Shown piece by piece: positions 51,118 through 59,159 of a stretch of DNA of 64,000 nucleotides. This DNA is from Staphylococcus canis (GTDB taxonomy: Bacteria > Bacillota > Bacilli > Staphylococcales > Staphylococcaceae): assembly GCF_016238445.1 (NCBI RefSeq), contig NZ_JABANU010000007.1, positions 33,862 through 97,861 on the forward strand, written 5' to 3'. How positions within the stretch are numbered: the first letter of the stretch is position 1; each line of letters begins with the position of its first letter. Both the position numbers and the translations under genes were made by a program. Below the pieces are notes generated by a model. It was not told the DNA's origin and ran no database searches. It saw only the letters and a list, made by a program, of their open reading frames with translations.

Positions 51118-52359
51118 TTATTTATTATGTTCTCTTCCTTTACGCCAAAAAATGTAACCCAGTAATACAGCGATGATAACACTTAATCCGATAAACGTAA
51201 TTTGTTTTATAATATTAAAGTGTTGCCCTTGCATTTGTTGATTTTGTGCACTTTGGGTTACACCCATATTCTCTCCGTTTTGTTTAATCGTCTTCACTTT
51301 ATCTTGTGTTTTCCCTACCGATGTTCCTGCCTTTGAAGCGTCTTGAACATGATCAAACTGATGACTTTCTTCTTGTTTTGCACTAAGCCGTATTATATCT
51401 GGCATAGGCTTTTCTTCAGTTTCACTGTTTTGTGATGTTCTAGAAGAGAATGACAGTTCATCATGATTGGATTCCGCATACTCGTTAGATGATTCTGAAG
51501 TTTTAAGTATATCACCTTGAGGGGTTTCAGTTGTATTATTATCCTCTTGAACCCCTTCATTTTCAGAGCTATGTTGTTCTGTATTTTGGTTTTGCCCATT
51601 CGGAGGAGTTTGAGATGGTTCGTTAGACGGTGCACTTAAACGCCCCGTCTCCTCATCAGAGCGTTGAGAATCATTAGATTGTTGTGCATCATTATGCGTG
51701 CCTTGTTGCTCGTTTTGCGTATCATTAGGCTGATTTATAGTGTTGTTCTCCTCAGCTGAGGGTTGACTATGCGACTGATTGCCTTCTTGCTTTGGTGTTT
51801 CACTAGGCGGTTGTGGACTGATTTGACCTGATCCTCCTCCACTACTAGTCATATCATCTTTTCCGGGTTGCTCTGTTTTTGGTGGGGTTTCTGTACTAGA
51901 ATTCTCTTCTTTTTTAGGTGTTTCTGCTGAATTTGATGGTGATTCCGTACTAGGTTCTTCACTTGTATTCGGGTATTCTTCTGTACTGGATGACTCTTCC
52001 GTACTAGGTGACTCTTCTGTACTTGATATTTCTTCCGTACCGGACGACTCTTCAGAATTTGGGAGTACTTCTGAAGGTTGGGTAGGAGCAGGAACTTCTT
52101 CAGATTTATCCACTTCACCTGGAACTTCATTTGTCTTCACATTGTCTTGACTAGAGACTTCGGTAGACGTCGTTTCATTTTGTGTCGTTTCTTCTGATGG
52201 CGTATTGTTTTGAGAGTTAACTACATTAGAATTAACATGAGTATCTTCAGTTGATTGCGCGAGTGTTACATTTTTATCTTGCTCTAACGCTCCAAACGTA
52301 ATAAAGCTTGCAAGCATCCCAGATAAACCAATTGTTAAATTGAAATGCTTCATACGCAT
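51118..52359 (-). CDS. SdrH-like Ser/Thr/Glu-rich membrane-anchored surface protein
   Basis: A 413-residue protein with a signal-like N-terminus (about 1-35), a long low-complexity region (about 40-370) rich in S, T, E, P, N and Q, and a C-terminal membrane helix (about 382-402) ended by FWRKGREHNK. Near residues 105-150 there is a repeat of the type SSTEE-SPSTEE-SSSTEE. It lies between mroQ and the nitrilase gene, the place of sdrH in S. aureus. Unlike that protein it shows no clear Ser-Asp run, and it lacks an LPXTG motif. The start at 52359 follows GGAGGTGAG. Confidence 0.75.
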   Translation of the reverse strand: MRMKHFNLTIGLSGMLASFITFGALEQDKNVTLAQSTEDTHVNSNVVNSQNNTPSEETTQNETTSTEVSSQDNVKTNEVPGEVDKSEEVPAPTQPSEVLPNSEESSGTEEISSTEESPSTEESSSTEEYPNTSEEPSTESPSNSAETPKKEENSSTETPPKTEQPGKDDMTSSGGGSGQISPQPPSETPKQEGNQSHSQPSAEENNTINQPNDTQNEQQGTHNDAQQSNDSQRSDEETGRLSAPSNEPSQTPPNGQNQNTEQHSSENEGVQEDNNTTETPQGDILKTSESSNEYAESNHDELSFSSRTSQNSETEEKPMPDIIRLSAKQEESHQFDHVQDASKAGTSVGKTQDKVKTIKQNGENMGVTQSAQNQQMQGQHFNIIKQITFIGLSVIIAVLLGYIFWRKGREHNK

Positions 52360-52537
52360 GTATCTCACCTCCGTTACTGATAAATCCTCATAATTTTTAA
52401 CAGATTACGTCATTATTATAACATTGCCAACACGCAATTAACATTTATCTTTGTCGTTTCATCTATCAAAGACATTTAGTTTTATATTCACATTTATCTT
52501 TAGTACACTTATATTCATAGTGAGGAGGAGAATAACA

Positions 52538-53338
52538 ATGAAAATACAACTCTTTCAATTTAAAGTCGAACCCGCTCAAGCCGATCAAAATAAAGCTAAA
52601 ATTGAAGCATTATTCGAAAAACATGTAGACGATACTGTAGATGTCGTTGTGTTACCTGAAATGTGGAATAATGGTTATGCATTACCTTCTTTAAATGAAT
52701 TAGCGGATCATAAATTAGAAGATTCATTGCCATTTATCCAATCGTTAGCACAAAAATATCATGTCGACATTATTGGCGGTTCTGTGTCTAACCATCATGA
52801 ACAACAGTTATTTAATACTGCATTTGCGGTAAACCAAAATGGTGAACAAGTTTATGAATACAATAAAATTCATCTTGTTCCGATGCTTGATGAACCAACT
52901 TATTTAGATGGCGGTAATAAAGTGCCTTATTCATTTAAATTAAGTTCAGGCACTGATGTGTCACAAATCATTTGTTATGACTTACGTTTTCCAGAAATCA
53001 GTCGCTATCCAGCAGCATCTGGCTCTGAGATTTTATTCTATGTAGCCCAATGGCCAACACCACGTCTTAACCATTGGCGTGCGCTTTTACAAGCTCGCGC
53101 AATTGAAAATGATGCATTTGTTGTTGCGACAAACAGTTGTGGAAATGATGGCAAAACAGATTATGCTGGTCATTCTATGGTTGTCTCACCTAATGGAGAA
53201 ATTATTGAAGAAGCAGATGAGCAAGAAAGTGTTCTAACGGTAACTATTGATACAAGCGAAGTATCAAAACAAAGACAAGCAATACCCGTTTTTGATAACA
53301 TGCGCCCAGATACTTATCGCTATGCACAACGTAAATAA
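52538..53338 (+). CDS. Carbon-nitrogen hydrolase (nitrilase family)
   Basis: A 266-residue nitrilase-superfamily amidase. The Glu-Lys-Cys triad is E41 (VVVLPEMWNNGY), K110 (YNKIHLV) and C146 (ICYDLRFPE). It resembles omega-amidases and the YafV/MtnU group, so it may deamidate a 2-oxo acid; the substrate is not proven. The start at 52538 follows GAGGAGGAG; the frame to 52451 lacks a site. It is next to hld in S. aureus too. Confidence 0.9.
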   Translation: MKIQLFQFKVEPAQADQNKAKIEALFEKHVDDTVDVVVLPEMWNNGYALPSLNELADHKLEDSLPFIQSLAQKYHVDIIGGSVSNHHEQQLFNTAFAVNQNGEQVYEYNKIHLVPMLDEPTYLDGGNKVPYSFKLSSGTDVSQIICYDLRFPEISRYPAASGSEILFYVAQWPTPRLNHWRALLQARAIENDAFVVATNSCGNDGKTDYAGHSMVVSPNGEIIEEADEQESVLTVTIDTSEVSKQRQAIPVFDNMRPDTYRYAQRK

Positions 53339-53349
53339 GCACAAAAAAT

Positions 53350-53381
53350 AACCAAGCAAGTTTGGGAGTACTTGCTTGGTT
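53350..53381 (-). terminator. RNAIII terminator hairpin, also serving the nitrilase gene
   Basis: AACCAAGCAAG (53350-53360) pairs with CTTGCTTGGTT (53371-53381), with T-rich sequence on both sides. On the - strand the loop holds TCCC, as in the terminal helix of S. aureus RNAIII. Confidence 0.8.
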
Positions 53382-53585
53382 TACGTTTTATATTAAGGGA
53401 ATTTTGATTAATTACAGTTATTCTATTTATTATAATTGGGGATGTTATTAATTATGAAAAAAATTAGTGAATTTACCGATTATTAAATAATGTTTACACT
53501 CGCTTATTCATTTTGGAACTAGCAACTTCATTCTTAATTAATATACATACGGGAAAGGTTGTTAGCATTACCTTACGTATGGCAA

Positions 53586-53663
53586 TTATTTAGTGAATTT
53601 TTGAACAGTTTCTGCGATTAATTTTACGAATTCGATGATTGTAGAAATAATATCTTGTGCCAT
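53586..53663 (-). CDS. hld: Delta-haemolysin Hld (phenol-soluble modulin)
   Basis: A 25-residue peptide, MAQDIISTIIEFVKLIAETV followed by QKFTK. It begins with the MAQDIIST of S. aureus delta-haemolysin and keeps its amphipathic helix: hydrophobic I, V, L and F on one side, with K, E, D and Q on the other. It is exported without a signal peptide, probably by the Pmt transporter encoded near 40 kb, and lyses membranes. AGGAGGTG lies eight bases upstream of the ATG. It is encoded inside RNAIII. Confidence 0.93.
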   Translation of the reverse strand: MAQDIISTIIEFVKLIAETVQKFTK

Positions 53664-54058
53664 AGTAACACCTCCTCAAAAGTATGATCATTTCCAAAGA
53701 CAAATAGATTTGTTTGTTCTAAGTAAGTGTATCTGAGCGAAGAATACAATTACTGAGTTGTAAACTGACTTCATTTAGCTTTTTAGTTGGAACAACATCA
53801 TTCTCATAAATAATGACTATTGCATCTCAACCTTCCAATCACTCGCTTGTGATTATGTCTATATTTAACCATGGATTTTCCCCTTTATGTTGATTTTTGC
53901 GTACTTCATCATATTTCATTCTTAACTGTGGACAAAATTTATAAAAAACATATTATTTCACCTAAATCTAACAGTTACGCATGATAATCAAACAGTTAGG
54001 CAAAAATGAGTTTTTGGTGTATAAAGTAATATATAATCTAATTAAGGAGGAAAGAACT
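53664..54058. promoter_or_regulatory. agr P2-P3 divergent promoter region and RNAIII leader
   Basis: The + strand carries direct repeats AACAGTTACGC (53970-53980) and AACAGTTAGGC (53991-54001), 21 bases apart, which fit the AgrA consensus ACAGTTAAG with a 12-base spacer. TATAAT at 54032-54037 is the P2 -10 box. On the - strand ACAGTTAAG (53929-53921), followed 21 bases later by a poor repeat TGAAGTACG, marks P3. The rest is RNAIII leader without a gene. Confidence 0.8.
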
Positions 54059-54631
54059 GTGCAAATTATCGATAAGGGAATTGAACAACTTGCACTTAAA
54101 ATGCAAGAGAAGCAAAACTTAGATCATATCGAATTTTTGAAAGTACGTTTGGGGATGCAAGTTGTTGCAACAAATCTCTTTAAAGGTATTGTCACATACG
54201 GACTTGCACTCCTACTACACACATTTTTATACACACTCGTCGTACACATTAGTTACTTTGTATTGAGACGATTTTCGCATGGTGCCCATGCAAAATCATC
54301 CTTATTATGTCACATTCAAAACATTGCGTTATTCGTAATTGTGCCATTACTGATAAGTTATTATGACATATCATTCGTATTTATGTTATGCTTAGCTATA
54401 TTAGGGGTATTAATTGTTATACGATTTGCGCCTGCCGCAACGTTGAAACAACCAATTAAGGCATCTCGTCGAAAAGGCTTAAAGATTAAATCTATCATCG
54501 TTATAGTAGCGTTTATCTTATTGTCACTCGTGGTGCCAAGCCCTTACCAACAACTTATTTGTTATGGTTTAGTTTTACAGTCAATAACGTTATTACCAAT
54601 ATTTTTCCCTAAGGAGGCACTTATATCATGA
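54059..54631 (+). CDS. agrB: AgrB, AgrD-processing membrane endopeptidase
   Basis: A 190-residue membrane cysteine protease that cuts the AgrD C-terminus and forms the AIP thiolactone. The catalytic pair is H77 and C84 (AHAKSSLLC), at the same numbers as in S. aureus, and the later part has several hydrophobic helices. I placed the start at the GTG at 54059 after TAAGGAGG; the upstream frame to 53981 lies in the promoter. Its stop overlaps the agrD ATG (ATGA). Confidence 0.95.
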   Translation: MQIIDKGIEQLALKMQEKQNLDHIEFLKVRLGMQVVATNLFKGIVTYGLALLLHTFLYTLVVHISYFVLRRFSHGAHAKSSLLCHIQNIALFVIVPLLISYYDISFVFMLCLAILGVLIVIRFAPAATLKQPIKASRRKGLKIKSIIVIVAFILLSLVVPSPYQQLICYGLVLQSITLLPIFFPKEALIS

Positions 54632-54765
54632 ATATTTTTGAAGGTCTTTTATCATTAATTACTAAACTTTTCCAATCAATCGGTAACTTTGCGAGAATTA
54701 ACACTTGCACTGTTTATTTTGACGAGCCAGAAGTACCTCGCGAATTACTTGATTTAGATAAGTAA
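54628..54765 (+). CDS. agrD: AgrD, autoinducing peptide precursor
   Basis: A 45-residue precursor missed by usual length limits. The N-terminal amphipathic leader MNIFEGLLSLITKLFQSIGN anchors it to the membrane. The AIP core lies around residues 23-31, RINTCTVYF, with a five-residue ring CTVYF closed through C27 and the carboxyl of F31. The C-terminal recognition tail DEPEVPRELLDLDK is typical. The exact N-terminal cut is not predictable. AAGGAGG lies inside agrB. Confidence 0.95.
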   Translation: MNIFEGLLSLITKLFQSIGNFARINTCTVYFDEPEVPRELLDLDK

Positions 54766-54798
54766 TATTTAATTATTATTAGAGAGTGTGTATATAAT

Positions 54799-56097
54799 TT
54801 GGAAGTCTTAATTGTTATTATTCTATCTTTTTTTCAAGCATTTGCATTATTTACAGTTACTAATATCATTTTAATTGATAGACCAAATTACACACGAAGG
54901 GATTACCTCTCTATTGTCATAGGGATTGTAATCCCTTCAACTATTTTGTTTTTATTTATAGGAAAAGCAAGTTTATTTTTTCTTATCATTTGCTTTTTAA
55001 TTCTATTCTATAAAAAAAGAAGAATTATCGGTATTAATAGTGTTGTAGTTAGTGTATTAATTTTGATATTATGTGATTTTATTTCTACGCTTTTTTACCA
55101 GTATATGGTCGCACATGATATTAATTTTTATGTTAGTCAAGTTCTTTATGTACTATCTTTCATTTTAGCTTCAGTTATTATTGCTTTTAGCTTTAGACAA
55201 CTCATGAATTTTCTCAAATTATCTTGGTTATATGTTAATCGCTTTTATTTGATATTTTTGTTTGTCTTACTACTTTTATTTTTTATCACGATTTATTTTT
55301 ACCGTCCAACATCGGTTAAAACATTGGATGATATGTTAACCGTAGCGTATCTAGTTTTACTGTATTTCTTAGGATTTGTCGCTGTGATTATTTTAGTATC
55401 GATAACAGCAGCTCGAGAAGTACGTTATCGTCGTAATAAGAAAGAAATTGAAGATTACTACAAATATACGCTACAAATTGAAAAGATTAACAATAAAATG
55501 CGTAAGTTCCGTCATGATTATGTTAATATTTTATCAACGATGTCGGAATATTTAAGAGAAGATGACCTTGATGGTCTTAAACATTACTTCAACGAACAAA
55601 TCATACCTTTGAAGAGTAATTTTGAAATGAATGCCTTAAAACTCAATGGTGTTGAACAACTCAAAGTGCGTGAGATTAAGGGGTTAATTACAACTAAAAT
55701 TTTACAAGCTCAAGAAAATCAAATTGAAGTGAGTGTGGAAGTGGCTGATGAAATTACTGAAATTAACATGGAATTGATTGATTTAAGCCGAGCTTTAGGA
55801 ATTATCATGGATAATGCGATTGAAGCGTCATCTCAAGTAGAAGAACCAATGATTCAAATTGCTTTCATTAAGACTGATAGTTCTGTTTTAATTATTATTA
55901 TGAACAAAACACCTAAAGATATGCCGAAATTGCATACTTTATTTAAAGAAGGATTTTCAACTAAAGGAGACAATCGTGGTCTTGGACTCTCTACTTTAAA
56001 AGAGATTACAGATAATACGGATAATGTACTCCTTGATACAACCATTGAAAATCAATATTTTATACAAAAACTTGAAATTATGAACGAAGCGTTTTAA
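54799..56097 (+). CDS. agrC: AgrC, AIP sensor histidine kinase
   Basis: A 432-residue HPK10-family kinase. Six hydrophobic helices fill about 1-205, then a linker, H239 in RKFRHDYVN (the same number as in S. aureus), the N box IIMDNAIEAS and the G box GDNRGLGLS. It binds the AIP at its outer loops and phosphorylates AgrA. The start is a TTG, 33 bases after agrD, with only a weak GAGAG site at a long distance, so translation may be poor. Confidence 0.93.
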   Translation: MEVLIVIILSFFQAFALFTVTNIILIDRPNYTRRDYLSIVIGIVIPSTILFLFIGKASLFFLIICFLILFYKKRRIIGINSVVVSVLILILCDFISTLFYQYMVAHDINFYVSQVLYVLSFILASVIIAFSFRQLMNFLKLSWLYVNRFYLIFLFVLLLLFFITIYFYRPTSVKTLDDMLTVAYLVLLYFLGFVAVIILVSITAAREVRYRRNKKEIEDYYKYTLQIEKINNKMRKFRHDYVNILSTMSEYLREDDLDGLKHYFNEQIIPLKSNFEMNALKLNGVEQLKVREIKGLITTKILQAQENQIEVSVEVADEITEINMELIDLSRALGIIMDNAIEASSQVEEPMIQIAFIKTDSSVLIIIMNKTPKDMPKLHTLFKEGFSTKGDNRGLGLSTLKEITDNTDNVLLDTTIENQYFIQKLEIMNEAF

Positions 56098-56111
56098 GGA
56101 AGTGATATTAC

Positions 56112-56828
56112 GTGAAAATTTTAATTTGTGAAGATGATCCTAAACAACGTGAACGTATGGTGGACATTATTGAAAATTACATCATGATTGAAGAAAAACC
56201 AATGGAAATTGAAATTGCGACAGATGACCCTTATGAAATTCTTGAAACTTCTAAAAATATGACAGATGTCGGATGTTACTTCTTAGACATTCAACTTGAA
56301 TCAGATATTAATGGGATTAAATTAGGAAGTGAAATTCGTAAACACGATCCTGTAGGTAATATTATCTTTGTGACAAGTCATAGCGAACTCACATATTTAA
56401 CGTTTGTCTATAAGGTAGCAGCGCTTGATTTTATCTTCAAAGATGACCCAGATGAGCTTAAAACACGTATTATTGACGTGCTTGAAACGGCACTTAATCG
56501 TTTAGATTTGTTGACGAAAGATAATACGATTGAAACACTCGAGTTAAAACGCGGCAGTAATTCCGTTTATGTAAATTATGATGACGTCATGTTTTTTGAA
56601 TCATCACCCAAATCACACCGTCTCATTGCGCATTTAGATAATCGTCAAATTGAATTTTATGGTAATCTCAAAGAAATGGCTCAATTGGACGACCGCTTCT
56701 TTAGATGTCATAATAGTTTCGTTTTAAATCGTCATAACGTGTCTCGTGTGGACTCGAAAGAACGTATTGCTTATTTTAAAAATGATGAGTTTTGTTATGT
56801 ATCTGTACGCAATCTCAAAAAAATTTAA
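56112..56828 (+). CDS. agrA: AgrA, LytTR-family response regulator
   Basis: A 238-residue regulator that activates P2 and P3. The phospho-acceptor is D59 in YFLDIQLE, and the LytTR DNA-binding domain occupies about 140-238. C199 (FFRCHNSF) and C228 (EFCYV) are both present; in S. aureus they form a redox switch disulfide. It starts with a GTG, 14 bases after agrC, following AAGGAAGTG. It ends at a terminator. Confidence 0.96.
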   Translation: MKILICEDDPKQRERMVDIIENYIMIEEKPMEIEIATDDPYEILETSKNMTDVGCYFLDIQLESDINGIKLGSEIRKHDPVGNIIFVTSHSELTYLTFVYKVAALDFIFKDDPDELKTRIIDVLETALNRLDLLTKDNTIETLELKRGSNSVYVNYDDVMFFESSPKSHRLIAHLDNRQIEFYGNLKEMAQLDDRFFRCHNSFVLNRHNVSRVDSKERIAYFKNDEFCYVSVRNLKKI

Positions 56829-56831
56829 TAC

Positions 56832-56886
56832 AAAAAATGGGACATCCGGTCAGCTTAAACGAACTGAAACAATGTCCCTTTTTTTA
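56832..56886. terminator. Terminator between agrA and the GH32-like gene
   Basis: GGGACAT (56839-56845) pairs with ATGTCCC (56872-56878), extended by A and T tracts, with a secondary stem CAGCTT/AACTG inside. Convergent genes flank it, and TTTTTTT follows on the + strand. Confidence 0.75.
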
Positions 56887-56890
56887 CGAA

Positions 56891-58351
56891 TTAATCGACT
56901 GAACTTAAATCATATTTTGCGATATTGAGATACACTTGACCAGAGTCAGTAGATACTCTAATTTTATTTCCATCTTGAGTCGGAAAGATTCGTGAAGTTA
57001 ACACACGCTCTCCTTCATTACAAAACACTTCAATACTTGTGGTATCAACAAAGATTCGAAGTTGGTATAAATCCGATGGTAAAACCGCTAATGTTTTTGT
57101 AGATGCGCAGCCTACTGGAAGTTTACCACTATCAAAACGGTCTAATATAACCTCTTTAGTTTTACTTTGATAACGAACCACAACATACTCATCCCTAGTG
57201 GCTCTAAGTTGAAATTCAAACGCTTGTGCTTCATTCTCTAAAATATCAACAACAAGTTCATACTGCGTACCATCATAAGGATGTAATTGTTTAACGAACT
57301 TGTTGGCATATCCTAGTGCCGTCTCTTTTTCCCCTCTCAACTTTCTCAGATTCATATAAGGTTTTTGTTTTAGCTTGCCTTCTTCTAACATCAATGTGCG
57401 TGGTAGTGTTAGACAGTTAGCACTTCCTTGATGATCAGTCGGGTACACAACATCTGAATGGTTCATACTGGCAATCATTACTCGACGTCCCACTTCGTCT
57501 ACAAAAGTTTGCGGCGCATCAAAATCAAAACCATGATCTAACAATTGGAACGGTTCATGCTGAAATTGTAGTGTATCAAAATCAAGATGACCTATAATAT
57601 ATCCACTTTGATTAACATTCGTCATTTCACTTTGTTGATGCATTTTTGGTAGAAATAAGAGGATATCTTTCCCGCTTAACTGGAACAGCTCTGGATACTG
57701 CCAAGTCGACTCCATTGTTTTTAACTCTGTTTTGATTTCTCCTAAAAAAGTCCATTTCGCTTCTGGATGTTCAGCTTGATATAATAATACGCATCCTGTT
57801 AAATCTTCACGTTGTGCGCCAATGACCACATAAAGCTTATCATCTCTAATTAGAGTAGAAGGATGTTCTAAATTTTGATATCCCTTTGGAGCATGGGGTA
57901 TAAAAACATGTTCTTTGACACCCAATTGTCCGTCTTCATCTTTTTTCGAAATCACTTGCTGATTCAAATACGTATCCGCTTCTGTTTTTGAATACCGCGT
58001 ATACATATAGTAGATTGTTTTATTAAAAACAAATGCATGCTCTCGAGATACCCTTATATCTTTTTGAAAGTGTTTATGTGTCATCACTTCATTCGCCGTT
58101 TTGAAATCGACCAGATTTTCACTCGTCATTTGATACAAAGCTACTGCTTGCTCTGCTAACCACTGATATGTAATCTCATAATCTCCTTTATTAAAAACAA
58201 TGCCAGATGGTCCTTTTAAATCTCCAGATTGCGGTTGAATATGGAATTTCTGTTGATAAGGAGAAAAAGATGTGTGGGGTACTGAGGATTTATTATCTTG
58301 TATTGTCGATTCAATGGATACATCATGATGTTGATTGGATGCTTGTGTCAT
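56891..58351 (-). CDS. GH32-like protein lacking catalytic residues (ScrB paralogue)
   Basis: A 486-residue protein with the whole glycoside hydrolase 32 layout: a five-bladed propeller, then a beta-sandwich with SSIEVFCNEGERVLTSRIFP-type ending (about 440-475). The three catalytic positions are changed. The nucleophile block LNDPNG is LKGPSG (Gly at 47). The RDP block is EHP (162-164, His for Asp). The acid/base block WECP is WQYP (Gln at 218). No stop or frameshift is seen, so it is probably a pseudoenzyme rather than a broken sucrose hydrolase. No scrR or scrK is adjacent. AAGGAGG precedes the ATG. Confidence 0.8.
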   Translation of the reverse strand: MTQASNQHHDVSIESTIQDNKSSVPHTSFSPYQQKFHIQPQSGDLKGPSGIVFNKGDYEITYQWLAEQAVALYQMTSENLVDFKTANEVMTHKHFQKDIRVSREHAFVFNKTIYYMYTRYSKTEADTYLNQQVISKKDEDGQLGVKEHVFIPHAPKGYQNLEHPSTLIRDDKLYVVIGAQREDLTGCVLLYQAEHPEAKWTFLGEIKTELKTMESTWQYPELFQLSGKDILLFLPKMHQQSEMTNVNQSGYIIGHLDFDTLQFQHEPFQLLDHGFDFDAPQTFVDEVGRRVMIASMNHSDVVYPTDHQGSANCLTLPRTLMLEEGKLKQKPYMNLRKLRGEKETALGYANKFVKQLHPYDGTQYELVVDILENEAQAFEFQLRATRDEYVVVRYQSKTKEVILDRFDSGKLPVGCASTKTLAVLPSDLYQLRIFVDTTSIEVFCNEGERVLTSRIFPTQDGNKIRVSTDSGQVYLNIAKYDLSSVD

Positions 58352-58676
58352 AGCTCAATTCCTCCTTAAACGAATATTACGTACGAAACTTCCGGGTCCA
58401 TACATTCATTATATATCGACCTCGAAAATGAATAGATATATTGATGCTCACATTGGCTATTTTATCATATTTCATCGACTATCTTTATATTAAATTTTCA
58501 TTTAATTCGTGTTCTAATAATTGTCCAGTTGAACAAGGTAATGATGATGAACACCTTAAATATTTTATAGTAACATTACATATAATTAAAATATCAAACA
58601 ATGTACTTATTATTAAACAACGGCTTTAATCTTTAATTCAGTCATGTATAATGAAATTAAAAAAGGAGGGAAACTT
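58352..58676. other. Intergenic region between the GH32-like and 81-residue genes
   Basis: A divergent intergenic region of 325 bases. I see no gene, no clear operator palindrome and no strong hairpin. It is very AT-rich in its right half and should hold promoters for both flanking genes. Confidence 0.5.
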
Positions 58677-58922
58677 GTGTCAACAAAATTAATCAAGACA
58701 TTCATTGAGACTTTTGGTGTCGGTGTTCTAGCCGTTCTCGTTATGTGGATTATCGGATATGTCCCACCAAACCCACGAATATTTAACGTTGTAGATAAAA
58801 TCACTGTCACTCATTTTTTTGAGAATCGTATTTATGATAATTGGATGATGCTTGCCTTCTTATTCGCCGTGATTGTTACCGCAATCGATGCATTTCAAAC
58901 TCAAAACAAAGGCGATGAATAA
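58677..58922 (+). CDS. Small membrane protein, 81 residues, unknown
   Basis: The GTG at 58677 follows AAAAAGGAGGG and gives a protein with two hydrophobic helices (about 12-32 and 56-76). The loop between them contains IGYVPPNPRIFN and VDKITVTHFFENRIYDN. I recognise no family. The frame extends to 58644 but that includes the site. It is followed by about 200 bases without strong features, then the convergent tusA-like gene. Confidence 0.6.
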   Translation: MSTKLIKTFIETFGVGVLAVLVMWIIGYVPPNPRIFNVVDKITVTHFFENRIYDNWMMLAFLFAVIVTAIDAFQTQNKGDE

Positions 58923-59159
58923 TTGAATGCATATTTGTTATAAAATATGTCATATACTTTTTTACTAATTAAAAGATAATCATAGCAGTATCATTCAATA
59001 TAGTTTATACATACAAACACGACACCTTATTGATGTCATGTCATCAATCTCAAACGTTCTAAGTTTTATAGAGCTTAGTACGTTTTTTTCTTCAGCCAAA
59101 ATAATAACGGCTAGTGGAATTCACTAACCGTTAAAATCATAATGTATTAAAATTTAAAA

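Larger units (their letters stand above)
53343..53846 (-). ncRNA. RNAIII, agr effector RNA
   Basis: The region between the agrB promoter side and the nitrilase gene, on the - strand, contains hld and ends in the hairpin 53350-53381 followed by ATTTTTTG. Its length, about 500 bases, is similar to S. aureus RNAIII. Three C-rich loop sequences are visible on the - strand: TACTCCCAAA in the terminator loop, CCTTTCCC (about 53550-53562) and CATCCCC (about 53436-53446). Such UCCC loops pair with ribosome binding sites of targets in S. aureus. The 5' end near 53846 is inferred from CATAAT at 53852-53857. Confidence 0.8.

Noticed and set aside
51940..52070. CRISPR-like or tandem DNA repeat
   Set aside because: The repeats are imperfect, code in frame for TEES-type peptides and lack unique spacers.
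51393..52130. Long open frames in other phases inside the sdrH-like gene
   Set aside because: They arise from the low-complexity Ser/Thr/Glu coding sequence and lack ribosome binding sites.
53451..53485. Very short frame MKKISEFTDY on the + strand inside the RNAIII region
   Set aside because: It has only about 10 codons before a stop and is antisense to RNAIII; the preceding GGGGATG can be chance.
53981..54058. Extended AgrB N-terminus from 53981
   Set aside because: This part holds AgrA repeats and the P2 -10 box, and the GTG at 54059 has AAGGAGG.
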